64,000 nucleotides of DNA from the NCBI GenBank assembly GCA_017163975.1, contig JAFFSR010000229.1:11054001-11118000 (forward strand), given 5' to 3'. Made by a program: the position numbers and the translations under genes. The notes beneath the pieces are model-generated. The model ran no database searches, was not told the DNA's origin, and saw only the letters and a list, made by a program, of their open reading frames with translations. Shown here in pieces: positions 49,293-62,392 of the stretch. Source of the stretch: Anastatus disparis. Lineage: Eukaryota; Arthropoda; Insecta; Hymenoptera; Eupelmidae. Each line of letters starts with the position of its first letter. Position 1 is the first letter of the stretch.

Positions 49293-51607
49293 GAAGCAAT
49301 CGATGAAAAGTCGGTGTTGTATATACGAAAGACGAAGGATGTATTTTCTTGTTGGTATATACGACAAGTTGAAAGAAGAACTAGTGATTGATACATACGC
49401 TACTTTACCTTCTCGAGCTTGACACCTTTTTAAGGCGAGCTTTTTTTATCATCATACGATTTTATCCTTTCTAGCTTGTATATATGAAAAAAAATCAACT
49501 TATGTAAAAAAAAATGTTGAATAAAAAACTTACAGTTCTGAGAAAGGTAGTAATATAGTAATTACTGAAATATTACGAAAGTTGAAATAGTAATTTGCAA
49601 GTTTAACGACTGAAAATGTGAAATATTAAGTTATTTTGAAATCACGAAGTTATTTTTAATTTAAGTTAAAAAAAAATAAATGTTTTTTTTTTTCTCTTTT
49701 TCATGTATAGAAATATTTGTTTAAGTACGAGTTAATTATGTTTCTTAATTACGTGCAAGATATAAAATTAAAATTTTTAATTAACTTTTTATATGCTCCC
49801 TTGAACTTTGAGAGTAATGTTATATTTTGAAACTTAAAATTATAAACTTTAGAAATTTTATTTTTTTCCATTTGAATCATACTTACACAAATATAAATTT
49901 ATCGACGAAACGTCATCCAGTATTTTATTTCACAAACGAAAATATGAAAACAATAAATATAAGAATTTTTCTTTAAACAAATATAAAAGCACAAATACTT
50001 CTTTCTTTTGAGAAAAACAAACCAAAAAAAAAAGAGAGAGAGAAAATAAAGAAAAGGCAAAAAGTATCTATATACACCATACATGTTTCTTCTTGTCTCT
50101 CAGCGTGTCTTTTTCACTTTTCCGTCTGCTCTTTTCCCCGAGTGAATTCCAAACCGTTACATTACCAAGGAGCTTGACAAGCCGTCTTCTCAGCCGTCGA
50201 GTTTTTCTTACCATTCTCATTTGTGAGCTTGCTTTCTCACTTACTATATACATATATTTTTGTATGTACGTATGTGTATGCTTATATGTGCGTGTGCATA
50301 TGTGTATGTGTATGTAACGTATAACACCTCCTTTACGACTTCGTTTCTTCGTTGCACATAGAGTTATATAGATATATGCGAGACTCGAAGGTTTGTTGCG
50401 CGATATGGCTTTCGTGTACACATATATGAAGTTCGTTATGTCGCAGATATGTCCTTACCGTTAACTTTATTCAACTTGAATATAAGTATGAATTCAAAGA
50501 GAGTGCAATAATGGTAAAAAAATAAGTCTTTTGTTTGAAAACGTCGTAAATAAAAGTTTTCTTTTTATTTCTCTGTTTTGAGCTTTGAGAAATTAATTTT
50601 CATGAAAATAACGAGGAACAATGACATGATGATTTGTTTAATAAATTGAATTATTTCTGCGTATACTTTCATTTCAAAGAATATTGTAACGTTGAGGATT
50701 TGCTACTGACATTTGAATTATAATTTAATAAAATGTCATATCTTCAATATTTCAAGAAAATAGTATAGTATCATTTTCATATTTCTTCTATATTTTTTCT
50801 CTTACTAAAATGAAAAAAAAAAAAAAATAAAACAAAAATAATACGATCCATATTTCAAAAATAAATTTTCTCGAGTATTCTCCATTTTCCTTTGAAAATT
50901 TTCTCAAATCTTCGTCCTTTTGTATTGAAAATAAAAAAAACAACATCCCTTCTATATTTCATCTCTCCCGTATATATAAATTCATTGTACGGAGTAGTTA
51001 GGCTCGTATTACATTTAACGCGATGTACCGCATTTAATTTATTATCCTTGGACGTATAGAGAGAAAGTCCTCATTGCTCTTGCGAATGATAGAGAACAAG
51101 CGCCTAGAGGCTATATATTCACACCTTTGGTATATACATATATCCCTTTTCTATATTGTAAATGAAGAGCTGGTCCATCGTTAAGGTGCTAAGATAATTA
51201 TAAACTCAACATTCTATATACACTTCGTTGCCAAGTGTAACTATATATGCAAAGCTTCAATCTGAAATACCAAAAGGAAGAGAATAACAAAAGGGATGAC
51301 TTTGTATATATACGTGTACTGTATGTATATAAAATCCTTTTTGCTTTTCCTGCTAACCTTATTGAATATCCCTTGGTCAGATAACGAATGAACTAAATTA
51401 TAAATGCTCGTCGCTTTTGAAAGCTACGTAGATGGATAAGGATTGTACGATTATATTAAATATCTTTCTGGATAGATACGTGAATTGGTTACACGATAGA
51501 TATAAAGTTGTTTCAAAGCTTTGTTTCATCGAAATATAGTTTAATAATATAGATTTATATAAAATTTTTGAGAAATTTAATTTTATCCATATGATTATTT
51601 ATACATT
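49287..51607. other. Intergenic with CT/TATA islands
   Basis: Islands at about 50040-50460 and 50940-51500 contain GTATG/TATAC-rich sequence. The ORFs in them are low in complexity. No gene or element was recognised. Confidence 0.4.
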
Positions 51608-51995
51608 GTTGAATGTAAAAATTGAATGTATATTCTATTTACAAAAAGATCATTATTATACTTTTATTTCTTATGTTTAAAATGGTTTCATTTTATGCGT
51701 AAAATTTGTATGAAAAATATAGTTTTAAACAAAAATTATTAGAAAATGAACTTACATATCACAATGTAAAATCTAGAGAGTATCAAAGATAGTTTAACAA
51801 TTGAGCCAATTTATTTTGTCTTGCAGTACACATTTTTGACTTTTCGTTTTTGACTAACAAATTAATTTCTTTATATTTATTATTTGCAGTCACTATATCT
51901 ATTGAATTTCAACTAATAAATTTAATATGTAATTAAATTACAATAAAAAAACCAAAAATTATTTAAAATTGGTTTTATTTCTGTAATCAAATTCT
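51608..51995 (+). repeat. Local duplication, copy A
   Basis: Shares diverged blocks, in order, with 55112-55565: ATATTCTA, AAAATATAGTT, AAAATCTAGA, AGATAGTTTAACAATTGA, GCCAATTT and ATTTTTGA. Orientation is the same. It lies just downstream of the small minus-strand gene and probably includes its 3' flank. Confidence 0.6.
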
Positions 51996-52144
51996 TAAAT
52001 AAGTCTTATTAACTAATTACATCCATTCTCTTTTTTTTAATAATTAAAAGTTAAGACATAAATACATTAAATAAACTTGATTTCATTTTGTACAAGGTGC
52101 ATATTTCTACGTTTTAGATATTAGATAAAAAGCATCGAATGCCA

Positions 52145-52962
52145 TCATAATTGCTGTAAAAAATAAAAAGTAGTTTATTGTCTGTACAAAGCCTAATTAT
52201 TGAACAATTAAATAAAGTAAACAACATACAAACAACTAATGGAAAAATACTTAATTGACAAAAGGGACTGCCAACTGAGAGTACCATAAAAACAAAATAT
52301 ATTAAGATAATAGCTATTTGCTGAAATAATTATAATTATTGCTATTATTATGTTTATCATAAGCATACTGAAAATAGTCATTCGTGAAAATTTATATGAA
52401 ATTAAGCAAAAATTTTTTAAATTACTATGAAAAAAAATAAGCTTTTCTCAATTAATTCATTTAAAAGTATGTGTAAATTGATCATGAAAATAAAATGTTT
52501 TTTTTTATTTTATTGAACCTTACTCAAAATCTAAAAGAATTTCATATCAATTTATTTTAGGGTAGTTGATATGTAATAAATAATATAAGATAATTAATTT
52601 GTAATATAAATATAATTCACGTTATTATTAGTAAATGCAAAAAAAGAAAGAGAAATCATTTACTTACCAGATGTTTTGAAGGATTTTCAAAGAAATAGGC
52701 AAACACATACATTCCAGAAATCATAAACCACCCATGTATGGATATAACTTGCATGACAGTAGGTTCTCCAAAAAAATGTAACGATACAATACCAAAACCA
52801 CATATTAACTAATCAAAGAAAATTAACATTAAAATAAAGGTTAGTAAATTTAATAATAAATACAATATACACACATAATTTTTATAAGAAACTTACAAAT
52901 TCTGATATTCTGAGCCAAAAATTACTATCATTAAGGACCTCGGCTGTTGTTTTATCCATCAT
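52145..52962 (-). CDS. Small membrane protein gene, three exons, 3' end uncertain
   Basis: Exon 1 is 52897-52962 (22 codons from MMDKTTAEVL, donor TTT|GTAAGT). Exon 2 is 52668-52808 (47 codons, acceptor TTGATTAG, donor CTG|GTAAGT). Both are phase 0. Together they give 69 residues with two hydrophobic segments, about 17-37 (around EFLICGFGIVSLHFF) and 42-62 (around VISIHGWFMISGMYVF), ending ENPSKHL. The third exon is ambiguous. An acceptor at 52275 adds seven residues (LAVPFVN) and stops at 52251. One at 52154 adds two (QL) and stops at 52145. Other frames there stay open with hydrophobic content, so a frameshifted remnant of a longer four-segment (MARVEL-like) protein is possible. The family is not recognised. 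Confidence 0.6.
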
Positions 52963-53012
52963 GCTCGTAAGATGTTTATTGTTAATAAAAAAATGTTATT
53001 GTTAAAAAAAAC

Positions 53013-53020
53013 TTTTATAG
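53013..53020 (-). promoter_or_regulatory. TATA-like box of the small membrane protein gene
   Basis: Minus-strand CTATAAAA lies about 51 bases upstream of the ATG. That leaves about 20 bases of 5'UTR if transcription starts some 30 bases downstream. The position fits; no initiator was confirmed. Confidence 0.4.
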
Positions 53021-53082
53021 TCTTATAAAATAAACTTTTGAGGCTATGTTGCCAAAAAGCATAAGCTATTATGTTATATGGA

Positions 53083-53085
<3 letters not shown>

Positions 53086-53139
<54 letters not shown>
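53086..53139. repeat. (TA)27 microsatellite in the 5' flank of the membrane protein gene
   Basis: Fifty-four uninterrupted bases, starting about 65 bases upstream of the TATA-like box. Length changes here could alter promoter spacing. Confidence 0.95.
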
Positions 53140-53146
<7 letters not shown>

Positions 53147-53335
53147 CATGTACAAGATTATTCATTGTTAATAACATTTTACATTTATTCGAAAAATTTA
53201 AACATCATTAAAGAAATTAAAGCCACTATAAAAAAAATAAAATTTATATTATACAGTAAAAATTAAACTTGTAAAAATCGTTTTTTTCAATGCCAAACTT
53301 TTGTTATTTCACTTTTAATTTCTGGATAGAATCGT

Positions 53336-53590
53336 GTGCACATTATTTTCAAAAAACGTTGGGTGAAAAGAAAAAGGTCACAACTCAGACAAGCGCTGTA
53401 AAATGTTACAACTCGATTATGCTCACTAAAAAATACTAACTCAACTTCGCGCACAAAAACGTTCTATCTCGGGTTTGGTCACTAAAAGGTTACATTTCGG
53501 CTTCGCTCATTTAAATTAAAATGGGTGAAGCTGAATCTGACCTTTTTCTTCTCACCCAACGAAAAATTTTGTGTACTTGTTTTCAAAATT
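53336..53590. mobile_element. TIR element with internal 28-30-base repeats
   Basis: The core inverted repeats of 24 bases (CGTTGGGTGARAAGAAAAAG then GTCA) lie at 53357-53380 and 53538-53561 with one mismatch. The outer flanks are similar as direct sequence (GTGTGCACATTATTTTCAAAA near 53334, GTGTACTTGTTTTCAAAA near 53571), a possible long target duplication. Between the arms, four degenerate units of about 28 bases carry variants of AACTCG..TTCGCTCACTAAAA. Non-coding. Confidence 0.7.
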
Positions 53591-53699
53591 GAAAGAATAT
53601 GAAAGTTTTTAATATTATCTCTACTATTTTTCAACTTTATTGAAATTAAAAAATATTTTTACATGAAAAAAATAAAAATTCAAACGAATTCATAAGTTT

Positions 53700-53900
53700 T
53701 ATTTTTATTTTTATGTTTAACGTCGCTATATTTATGCTATCGTTACGATGCTAGACTAGCGACGGAGGTTTTCAGCGTGTTTGTTAACAAAGCACATGTA
53801 ATGTACAGTGGTGCTTGTATAAATCAGCCCAGAGCGGGAATCGAACTCGGGTTCTCGAGTTACGAATCCATCACTTTACCGACTGAACCACAGAGACCTC
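53700..53900 (-). mobile_element. tRNA-Thr-derived SINE, copy 8
   Basis: Full-length. Minus strand: head with GGTTCAGTCGGTAAAGTG, B-box-like GAGTTCGATTCCCGC, body with CACTGTACATTACATGTGC, tail GACGTTAAACATAAAAA. Confidence 0.88.
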
Positions 53901-53950
53901 AGCATTTATAATATTAAAACATTAATGATATAGGTATTTATTATTACTAT

Positions 53951-53970
53951 TATATATATATATATATATA
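53951..53970. repeat. Short (TA)n microsatellite
   Basis: Ten TA units in AT-rich sequence about 50 bases beyond SINE copy 8. Confidence 0.85.
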
Positions 53971-54193
53971 TGATAATACATGTTGCTGGTTTATTTTATT
54001 TCGAAAATGAAAGTTTCAATAGTCTTTTCAATAAGTTTCTTTTAATTATATACGCTTATAAGACTTATTAAAAAATTTTTAGTAGTAATCCGTTTTTTAA
54101 AAGTTATATTTACATTTTTAAGCTGCTTAAACAACAATAATCATATAGCAAAAATCATGCATTTAAAATGATGTAATAGAGTATATGACATAG

Positions 54194-54358
54194 TTACCGA
54201 CATTACAGTTTCTCAAATTTTTTATCTTTATTCCATTTTTTTTTTAAATATATCTATTTTATGCTTTTTATTTGTTAAAATAAAACAGACCAATATGGTA
54301 ATATTTTTAAAACTTTTTGATTAACAATAAAAAATTTGGAAAACTGTATTGTCGGTAA
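54194..54358. mobile_element. Small MITE with 32-bp TIRs
   Basis: The left end 54194-54225 begins TTACCGACATTACAGTTT, and the right end 54327-54358 is its inverse (TTACCGACAATACAGTTT), continuing through CAAATTTTTTAT. Total 165 bases, non-coding. The flanks do not show an obvious target duplication, so the superfamily is unassigned. Confidence 0.75.
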
Positions 54359-55111
54359 TTTCGACTTTGATAAACACTCATCTTTATATTGATAAAATTT
54401 AGAAATTTCAATGTAAAAATAATAATTAGAATGTGCTATTATATTTTTTAACGAAAAATTTAAATTATTTTCTCATTAATCGCTCTTTTGAAACTTGAAC
54501 TAAAATGACTCTTGAAAATAATATCATATACTCAAATCATAACAAATAAAAAAGAGTAGAATGACTAAACCGCATTTAATATAAACTAAAAAAAAATAAG
54601 TATTTCAATACGCGAGGGTCAAACAGTAATATTTTCAAAAATTCCACATTTTTTTGTTAAATTACACTTTAATTTAAGAAGTTTAATTTAATTCGTTTTT
54701 ATATGAAAAAAAATATTGTAAAAAAATTTATATTTATAAAAATGTAGTTTCCTTTATTTTTACTTAATTTTAGAAAATAAACACTTTCTTAAAAAACAAA
54801 TTTTTTGAAAGTACAATACCAAAATATAATGAGAAAAAATCGTTGTTATCCTCGCTAAAAGAGTTTTTTATCTTTGTTATCATAAAGAACAAAAAATGTA
54901 AATCAGTTCCCCAAGCAAATATTGAAAAATAACAAATATATCTTTTTAACGGAAAAATAATTACCTTATATCAACCGAAATTATTGCACCATATTTCCTT
55001 ATATATTTTTGATGGAGGAAATTTTTAAAATGTTTATCAATTATATTCAATTTATAACTTCGTATAGTTTTCTAAATATTAAAAATATCACGAAATGACC
55101 CTTATTTAAAA
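54359..55111. other. AT-rich spacer, nothing recognised
   Basis: No ORF of substance, repeat or element was seen. Confidence 0.5.
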
Positions 55112-55565
55112 ATGGTCAAATATAAAAATTGACTCTATATTCTACTAAAAAAAAAAAATCATGACATATTTTTCTTCTTTAAGTTTAGAATAGTTTAATT
55201 TTATTAATGAACTTTTTATAGAAAATATAGTTCTTAACAAGAATTTACATTATTGGAATATGAATTTATTCATTTAAAAGTAAAATCTAGAAAGATGAAA
55301 ATTAACTTTTGTGTAAAATCAAAACCCAAATTGTTAAAGATCAATTTACCAGAGATAGTTTAACAATTGAAGCCAATTTGGTTTATATTACAGTATAGAT
55401 TTTTGATTTTGCATTTAATCAAGATTCTTCAAATTTTTCTACAAAAATTATTGTCATTTCTCAAATATAAATGTTTTAGACAACAATAATACGTACTGTG
55501 ATTAATTAACGATGAAAAATTAAAGATTATTTAAAAATAGTTTTATTACTTTCATTTCTCTTTTG
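55112..55565 (+). repeat. Local duplication, copy B
   Basis: Diverged partner of 51608-51995 in the same orientation, 3.5 kb away. The best-preserved block is GATAGTTTAACAATTGAAG near 55355. It carries about 60 bases more than copy A (around 55270-55340). Confidence 0.6.
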
Positions 55566-58500
55566 GTCTATGATAAAGTCCGAGTTGTCAATTTTGTTAC
55601 ACGTACCTAAATTAGCTTAATAGTATTTACAGTGAATAATCTTTATCTAATTATTCTTTTTACATATTAACCAATAATAAAAAAAAGTAGTGTCGTTTGT
55701 TATATTTCAAATCGGTATTTATAGATATTCATTGGTTTTTATTTATATAGTTTTGAATTTAAGATAACTATAATATTAAATATTGAAAATTTCTAACAAT
55801 TCAATCAGAAGAATGAGCGATTGTTATACGAGGTTTTGGAATACCATAGAAAAACAAGCACACGTATCAAATCCCAATCATGTAAAAAATGAATACCAAA
55901 TGAGTTTAAGAATAAGAAAGAGCAATTTTATGGCAATGATTGTGATTCTCCAGTGGGTTTTCCTTTTTGCCTTGAAGACAAAAATAAATGAATAAATAAT
56001 GTTTAATGATATATAAAAATAGAAAAAAAAAACACTAAATTTCTGTTAAAATCAAAAAATTTGAAGCAAAATTTGGCAAAAATCATTTAATTACATGTAT
56101 AATATAAAATTTCTGATAAATTAAAACAGCAATGTGCTTCAAATTACATTAAATCAAGTGCTTCATTCGAAATCATCGTCAAATTTCACAAAACCTCAGT
56201 AAGCAGCATCAACAAAACAATACTTGAACTTATCTTCATTCCTTTTACAATGTAATTCAAACCTCTCAATTTCTGTAATACACGTATACGTATATCTCCG
56301 TCGTACTGAATTATAGCCACATTGATAAGTTTCACTTCCATCTTCCAACCCTTAAATTTCATCCCTTTACTTTCTCATCCTCTCTCTCTCCCTCTCTCTC
56401 TCAAGGGTTTGCTTTCATCCTTCACCTCCTACTACTAGTTACATGCATATGCTATAGTGATATTTGGTATCCCCCCTGAGGGCATATCCTTAGTATATAC
56501 TTGCAAGGAAGCAACGGCTTCTTCCTACTTAACATGCTTGCGTTCATTCTCGGTTTATAAGCTACCACTACCATTGCACCAGTTTACATGTATGAGAATG
56601 TGTGTCTATATACATGCGAAAATGATCGAACTGACGGTATGGGAATTGCTGTAAGGATTAAAGGGTTCCCGGCAAAGTGTAAAACTGTCGAAAGTTTCTT
56701 GAGTAGCTATTATTGATTAGTTAGGATGTTTTATTGGATTTTTAAGTGGGCTGCCGGTTAATTTTGAAGTCTTGATGGATTTTCCAATTCGTATAATTTA
56801 AATAACATATTTATAAAACAACGCTAGATACAGATTTATAATTATTTCAGCTTTAATTATCCGTTCGATTATTTGAAAATGCATTTGGTCTGGATGCAAA
56901 CGTCTGATATAAATTACTTTGATGGAACGTAATAAATTATAAATAATATTAATTAAAATTTTTTTGCTTAATAGCACTATCGTATTAACGAGCATTTAAA
57001 AATAGAATTAATAAACAAATCCTTTACATATTGATAATTTAATTTAATTATGCACAAATATAATGTTAAACGTAATGTAATCAGTAACGTATTTGAATTT
57101 AAAGGATAAACGATATTTACGTAGATTATTCTGAAAGCTTTTATTTATTAAATAATTTCAATGAGTAATAACATTCTCATTGCATTTTAATTATCTTCTT
57201 ATTTGATTTGTTATGTGTAATTATATTTAATTATCGTTTATTTTTTTTCTGTGAATAGAAGCTTCTTCAATTAATGGATTTAATTAGTACGATAAACGTG
57301 AATTCTTTGTAACGCCATCATATTTACATTTTTTAACTTTTATATTAAATATCGGATAATTATTAAACTTTTTCATCTATTTAAATCGTATTAATATTAG
57401 GTCAAATCAACAATAGATTTCTAAATAATATTTTCATAATTTATTATTCATAAAAAAATGGTCTGCAGGAAAAAGACTTGCATACATCTACATATATATA
57501 ACGAAATTTCAGTAAACTTACTAATGCATGTTGTCAAAAGTATTAGATCGAACGGAGTTATCTCATTTGAATATCCTTAAAAACAGGTAGAGAGAGAGTC
57601 CGGCTAAAAATATTTCGTCGAGAAAATCAAGTTGGTGAAAAAAAAATTCCATACATATATTTTACCGATAGTCAACGAATTCGAATATATTTTCGACTCC
57701 CCTTTCACGAATTCCCTGCTCATCGTTCCCTCTTGCCTTTTTTACATTACCGAATTTATGAAAGCTTCAGCTGCCGAAAATTTTTGTATGGCAAACAGCA
57801 ACAGCTGCCCCTCTTCTTATCGAGTTGAAGACGTTCCGTTAAGAAAATATTCACATCTTACTACTTGAGCTTATGTAGTGTCCTTCCTCCTTTTTTTGAA
57901 CGAAATATTTTTTTTTTCTTTTGGTTAGAAGAATATATATGTTATGCAGTTTTTTCAAAGCTTGATGTTTTTTCAGTTCATGATTTGTCGAATTTTTCAA
58001 CAGGATGATGAGAAACACAAATTAGATATTCAATATAGTATGCGAAGAGTTTTGAGATAATAGAGTTGATAAATTTTATATTATCTCATAGATAAAATAT
58101 AAGGATTTGTCGAGTGACGTTAATTAAATATTAATATTTGATAATGGAAAAATATATTTGACGTTTTAAACGTTTTGATAAAAATAATAAAAAAATTCAA
58201 ATTTGTTTATTGTAATGCATCTGAATTGGACATTATTATTACAAATTTTTTTTTCAATAAATAATATACTAGAGTAATTTTTTTTTAATGCATTATCAAA
58301 TTTTCGTTAGATAAAATTATTTCTGAATCGTTTCGTCACTATGGGGATACTTGAAAATTTCAGGCACATAATTGTGTTTCAATTGATTGAATTGTTTTTG
58401 ATTAAATTTGGATTTTAAAATGAAAAACTGTAAAAAATTTTGTTTACCAATACAACGCTTTTTTTATGAGAAAGCAATTTATTTTATACTTTAAAGGCTT

Positions 58501-61500
58501 AAGATGTCAAAATAGAGGCCTATAATGTATTAAATTTTCACAATCTAATCATAAAAAATCAGTGTATTAACATCAAACTCTAAGGTTTATTTAGGATCGT
58601 GGAAAAGGTCGTATAAGAAAATTTCAACAATAAGTAGAAAAATTCTTTTTTAATCGATCAAAATATTTTATTGATATTGAATGAAGTACATGTATTAATT
58701 TTTTTTTCGATATTTGTATACTATGTTAAAACAATGACTACAAGTACAGCGAATACTGTAAGCCAAGTATATATTAAGCATTTCCATTACATTTTTCGTT
58801 GAGTATAATTTGGATGTATGATTAAGTTTTAGATTTAATAAATTTAAATATTCTTTTCGCAGTAACATTCAAAGTCAATCATTTATAGTTTTAATTTTTC
58901 TTATCCTATTATAAATATTAAAGCTATAGATTTATATATAAAGTATTGATATATTATTTGTTTATTCGAATTTCATCAAAAACAATTGTTTACAATATTC
59001 AATCCCACACGTCCATTCCAAAAATCTCAAAGTATTTTTATCCTTTCTTCGAGCAGAGCAATAGTCAAAAAGTTGAAAAAGTATTGCTCTCGCCAAGTGA
59101 AATGGCAAAAAGGTACTCCACACACCAAAATAAAAAGATATATAGAAATAGTACATAAAATGACAGGATTGTGTGTGCTAAGAAAATTTGTGGTATAGTC
59201 GTTTCCGCTATGTACTTGTCGAAGTAAAAAAGTTCGTCCGCACAAAGTTGTATGAAAGACAGCGTGAGAGGGGAAAAGAGAGGAGAATATCGAAACAGTT
59301 GAGCTTTAAACTGAGTGGCTTGACTGATTTTTATTTTACTTCTTTGGTAGCTTTTTTTTATCGCAAGAAATCCTTAGCGATTGGGAAAACGAATGAGTGA
59401 TTGAATTAAAAGTTTTAGCGATGTGGCGACGTTAGTGGTGTATTGTGTAGATCATGTTTTATATATATAGATGTATACGTGTTTATTTTTCACGAACTTG
59501 TTTGCCCAGAAAAAGTATTATCTCGATTGTAAAGAGTGTGAAAGAGATTGTTTTAGATCTTTTTTTTTGCTTATCCAATCATAAATTTAAAAAGTTGATT
59601 AATTGTTATATTTGAAATATTCCTCCTAGCTGATTAGATTTTTTTCAAATTTCAATTGATTTAGTTGATAAAATTTTATTAAAAATCATAAAACATACAA
59701 TAATAAATAAATCTAAATTTCATGAGAATAAAAATTTCAAGTTTTTAAAACATAAGTTTATTAAAAATTTCAGAAATACATTGATCATTATCCAAAACCA
59801 AAATACAAACCAACAAACAAAAAAAATAATTCTTAATATAAAAAAGCATAAATTAACAAATCCAAATTGAAACCTAATATTCAAATTTGCATTTTAATAA
59901 GGTCCGCAATAAACTTCTGAAAAAAGCACGTTACTAAAAAAAAGCACACAACAACGAAGATCGGAAGACGTGTGAAGAAAAAAAAAGTCTCGGTATATAC
60001 ACACCTCCATCCTCTGTATAAGGTGTAAAGTAACAAAAAAAAAGAAGAAAATATCGAGAACATGTATAAAAAGTATAAGGAAAAAAAGGGAAGCTAGCAA
60101 CAGAACTTTCCCTTAGGGGTAGCATGTGCTTTCTTTTCTTTAATATAATTCGTTCAAGCCCCAGCATATACACACAAACACACACGTACACATAAACACA
60201 TAACAGTATAAGAGAGAAAGCCTTGTGCACACGCCCTCTAGGCCTTACTACATAATGCAACCTTGGACGCTAAGGCATAAAAAATCCAAAGTACTGCTCC
60301 CGTGCGACGACGAGAGCATATACTTTTCTTTTATGTATATCCTATGGAGGAGGGAAAGAAAAGAAAACAACGGCAAGAAAAAAAAAATGAACGTCACTAT
60401 GGTTTACGCGTGAAAAGGTGTTGGTGTGTATAAACCTGTGACTTATTATTATTAACGTGGAAGGTGATGATTATGGTGAAGTAAGATGAAAATTTTCTTT
60501 TTTCTTTACAGCGGAATAATTTTTTATCAGATGGCTCGGGAAAAATTAATTATGATTTTGTGGATAAAAAATATGTATACCAGAATATTATATGAGATTT
60601 TTCTTTTGCAAAGTTTAGTTTGTAAACAAAAAACAAAGTGATATTGATGTTGATTAACAAATCTGATAAATTTCATATATTTTATATGGATAAAATAAAC
60701 GTATACAATATATTATAGAAGTTTAACGGCAATAAATCTATCTGATTGTTTGATCAGATCGATAAAATAAAAAAAATAGCGTATTGCAAAAAACATTAGC
60801 TTGAATCAAACCTTCAATCATCAAAGACATAATTACATTTATAATTGGAAAATTGAATTGAAATAAAACGAATAATAATAATTCAAAAGCTCACACAATA
60901 AATTTCTATATATTTATACACATATATATAATTTTTAAACTGATATTCTAATTGCAAACTGTCAATTAAAAGCTTGCAAGCCGGCAAGTGCGTTGTATTG
61001 CAGCTTAACGATAATTGAAGCTTAATGAACTTTGGTTTTATACATGTTTCTCCGTCCATTAAAATCATGAAACAAATTGAGTAATCGGCTGACTGGTTAA
61101 GATAATTTAATCATGCTTAATACAAATCAACAAACAAAATCAAATTTTAATGAAAAAAAAATATATTATTTTCCTTTGCTCATCAATAAAGCCTATTTTC
61201 GAATAAAAACTTAAATATGTACAATTCACAATGTAACTGTTATTGGTTATTAAAAAAAAGACACATTATTTTACGTTATACGATAGTCTCATATTTGTGC
61301 TATACTAAACTGAAGATACTTTTTGAAATTTTTCAAATTTTGGATCTCTAGTTTATCACAAGTATGCGCATTTATCAACATATCTAAACAGCGTCTATCT
61401 TCACCAAATATTTTCATTTATTCCAATATAAGGATTTTCCTTGAATTTAAACAAAAATACACTGCCGAGAATGCAAATTGTAACCAAAAAAAAAAATCAA

Positions 61501-62392
61501 ACATCGTACAAAACATGTGGAATTTTTTCTTATCAGAAACCAGCCAAAAATATAAAGTATTGTAAAAAGGTATAACCGAAATAAAAAATCAAAAAATAAA
61601 CGTTTATCCCAAGACCGCAACATCAGGTCACGTTTTTGCAAATATTTTGGTTCTTTCCTCTTTTTTTTTCTCAACATATATGTAGCCAAACATCAAAAAA
61701 AGCTTTAAGAATATCAAACTTTTGATGATGATACGTTCAGCTTAAAGCAACTTCTCACTTGAATTTTTTCTTCTATCCTATATTTATACATGCTCACATC
61801 TATACACAGTTGGTCTTCAACTGATCAATGAGCTATTGTAATGTGAAATACATGACAAACATCGGGTTTCAATGGTCACTAAGAATGTTTTTTTCTTTAG
61901 ATATTCTTTGAAAAGCTATGGCGATATGGACGAGGTGGTGATGGAAATTTCTTTTTTGTTAGATTTCGAAGAATGAAAATGTTTTTATTTCACTTTTCAA
62001 GGGTATACAGGTGCGTTGAGCAATTCTTTTGTACAGAAAAATATCGTTGTTATTTTTCATTCTTTGCTTTGAAGTCTGATATATATTGTTATTGAAATTT
62101 TTTTCTTTATTCCTTTATTTAAAGAATAACATTATCACTTTGGTGAAATGAAAAATTTTACAAGCAATTGTATTTCTTTAATAATTTTTTTAAATATTAT
62201 AATTTATAAATCACAAAAATTTATTCGTATTATTTAATTTGATACTATCAAAAGCAATGGATTTCATATTGAAAAGTAATAAACATATTTATAAAAGAAA
62301 ATTTTCTTATTGTCACATTAATTTTATTATAGTTATTGAATTTAAAAAAAAATATCCAAACACGACATGGAAGATTCGAAATATATATATAT
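55566..62392. other. Gene desert with islands
   Basis: Higher-complexity islands lie at about 56270-56700 (CT tract 56382-56402), 57580-57880, 58960-59560, 59890-60480 and 61750-62060, separated by AT-rich DNA. Overlapping ORFs of 60-108 codons occur in several frames in each. None has a domain or consistent splice sites. Confidence 0.35.

Noticed and set aside
48992..49396. 134-codon minus-strand ORF
   Set aside because: Mostly a Tyr-Ile run from the (TA)n microsatellite; an overlapping frame does the same.
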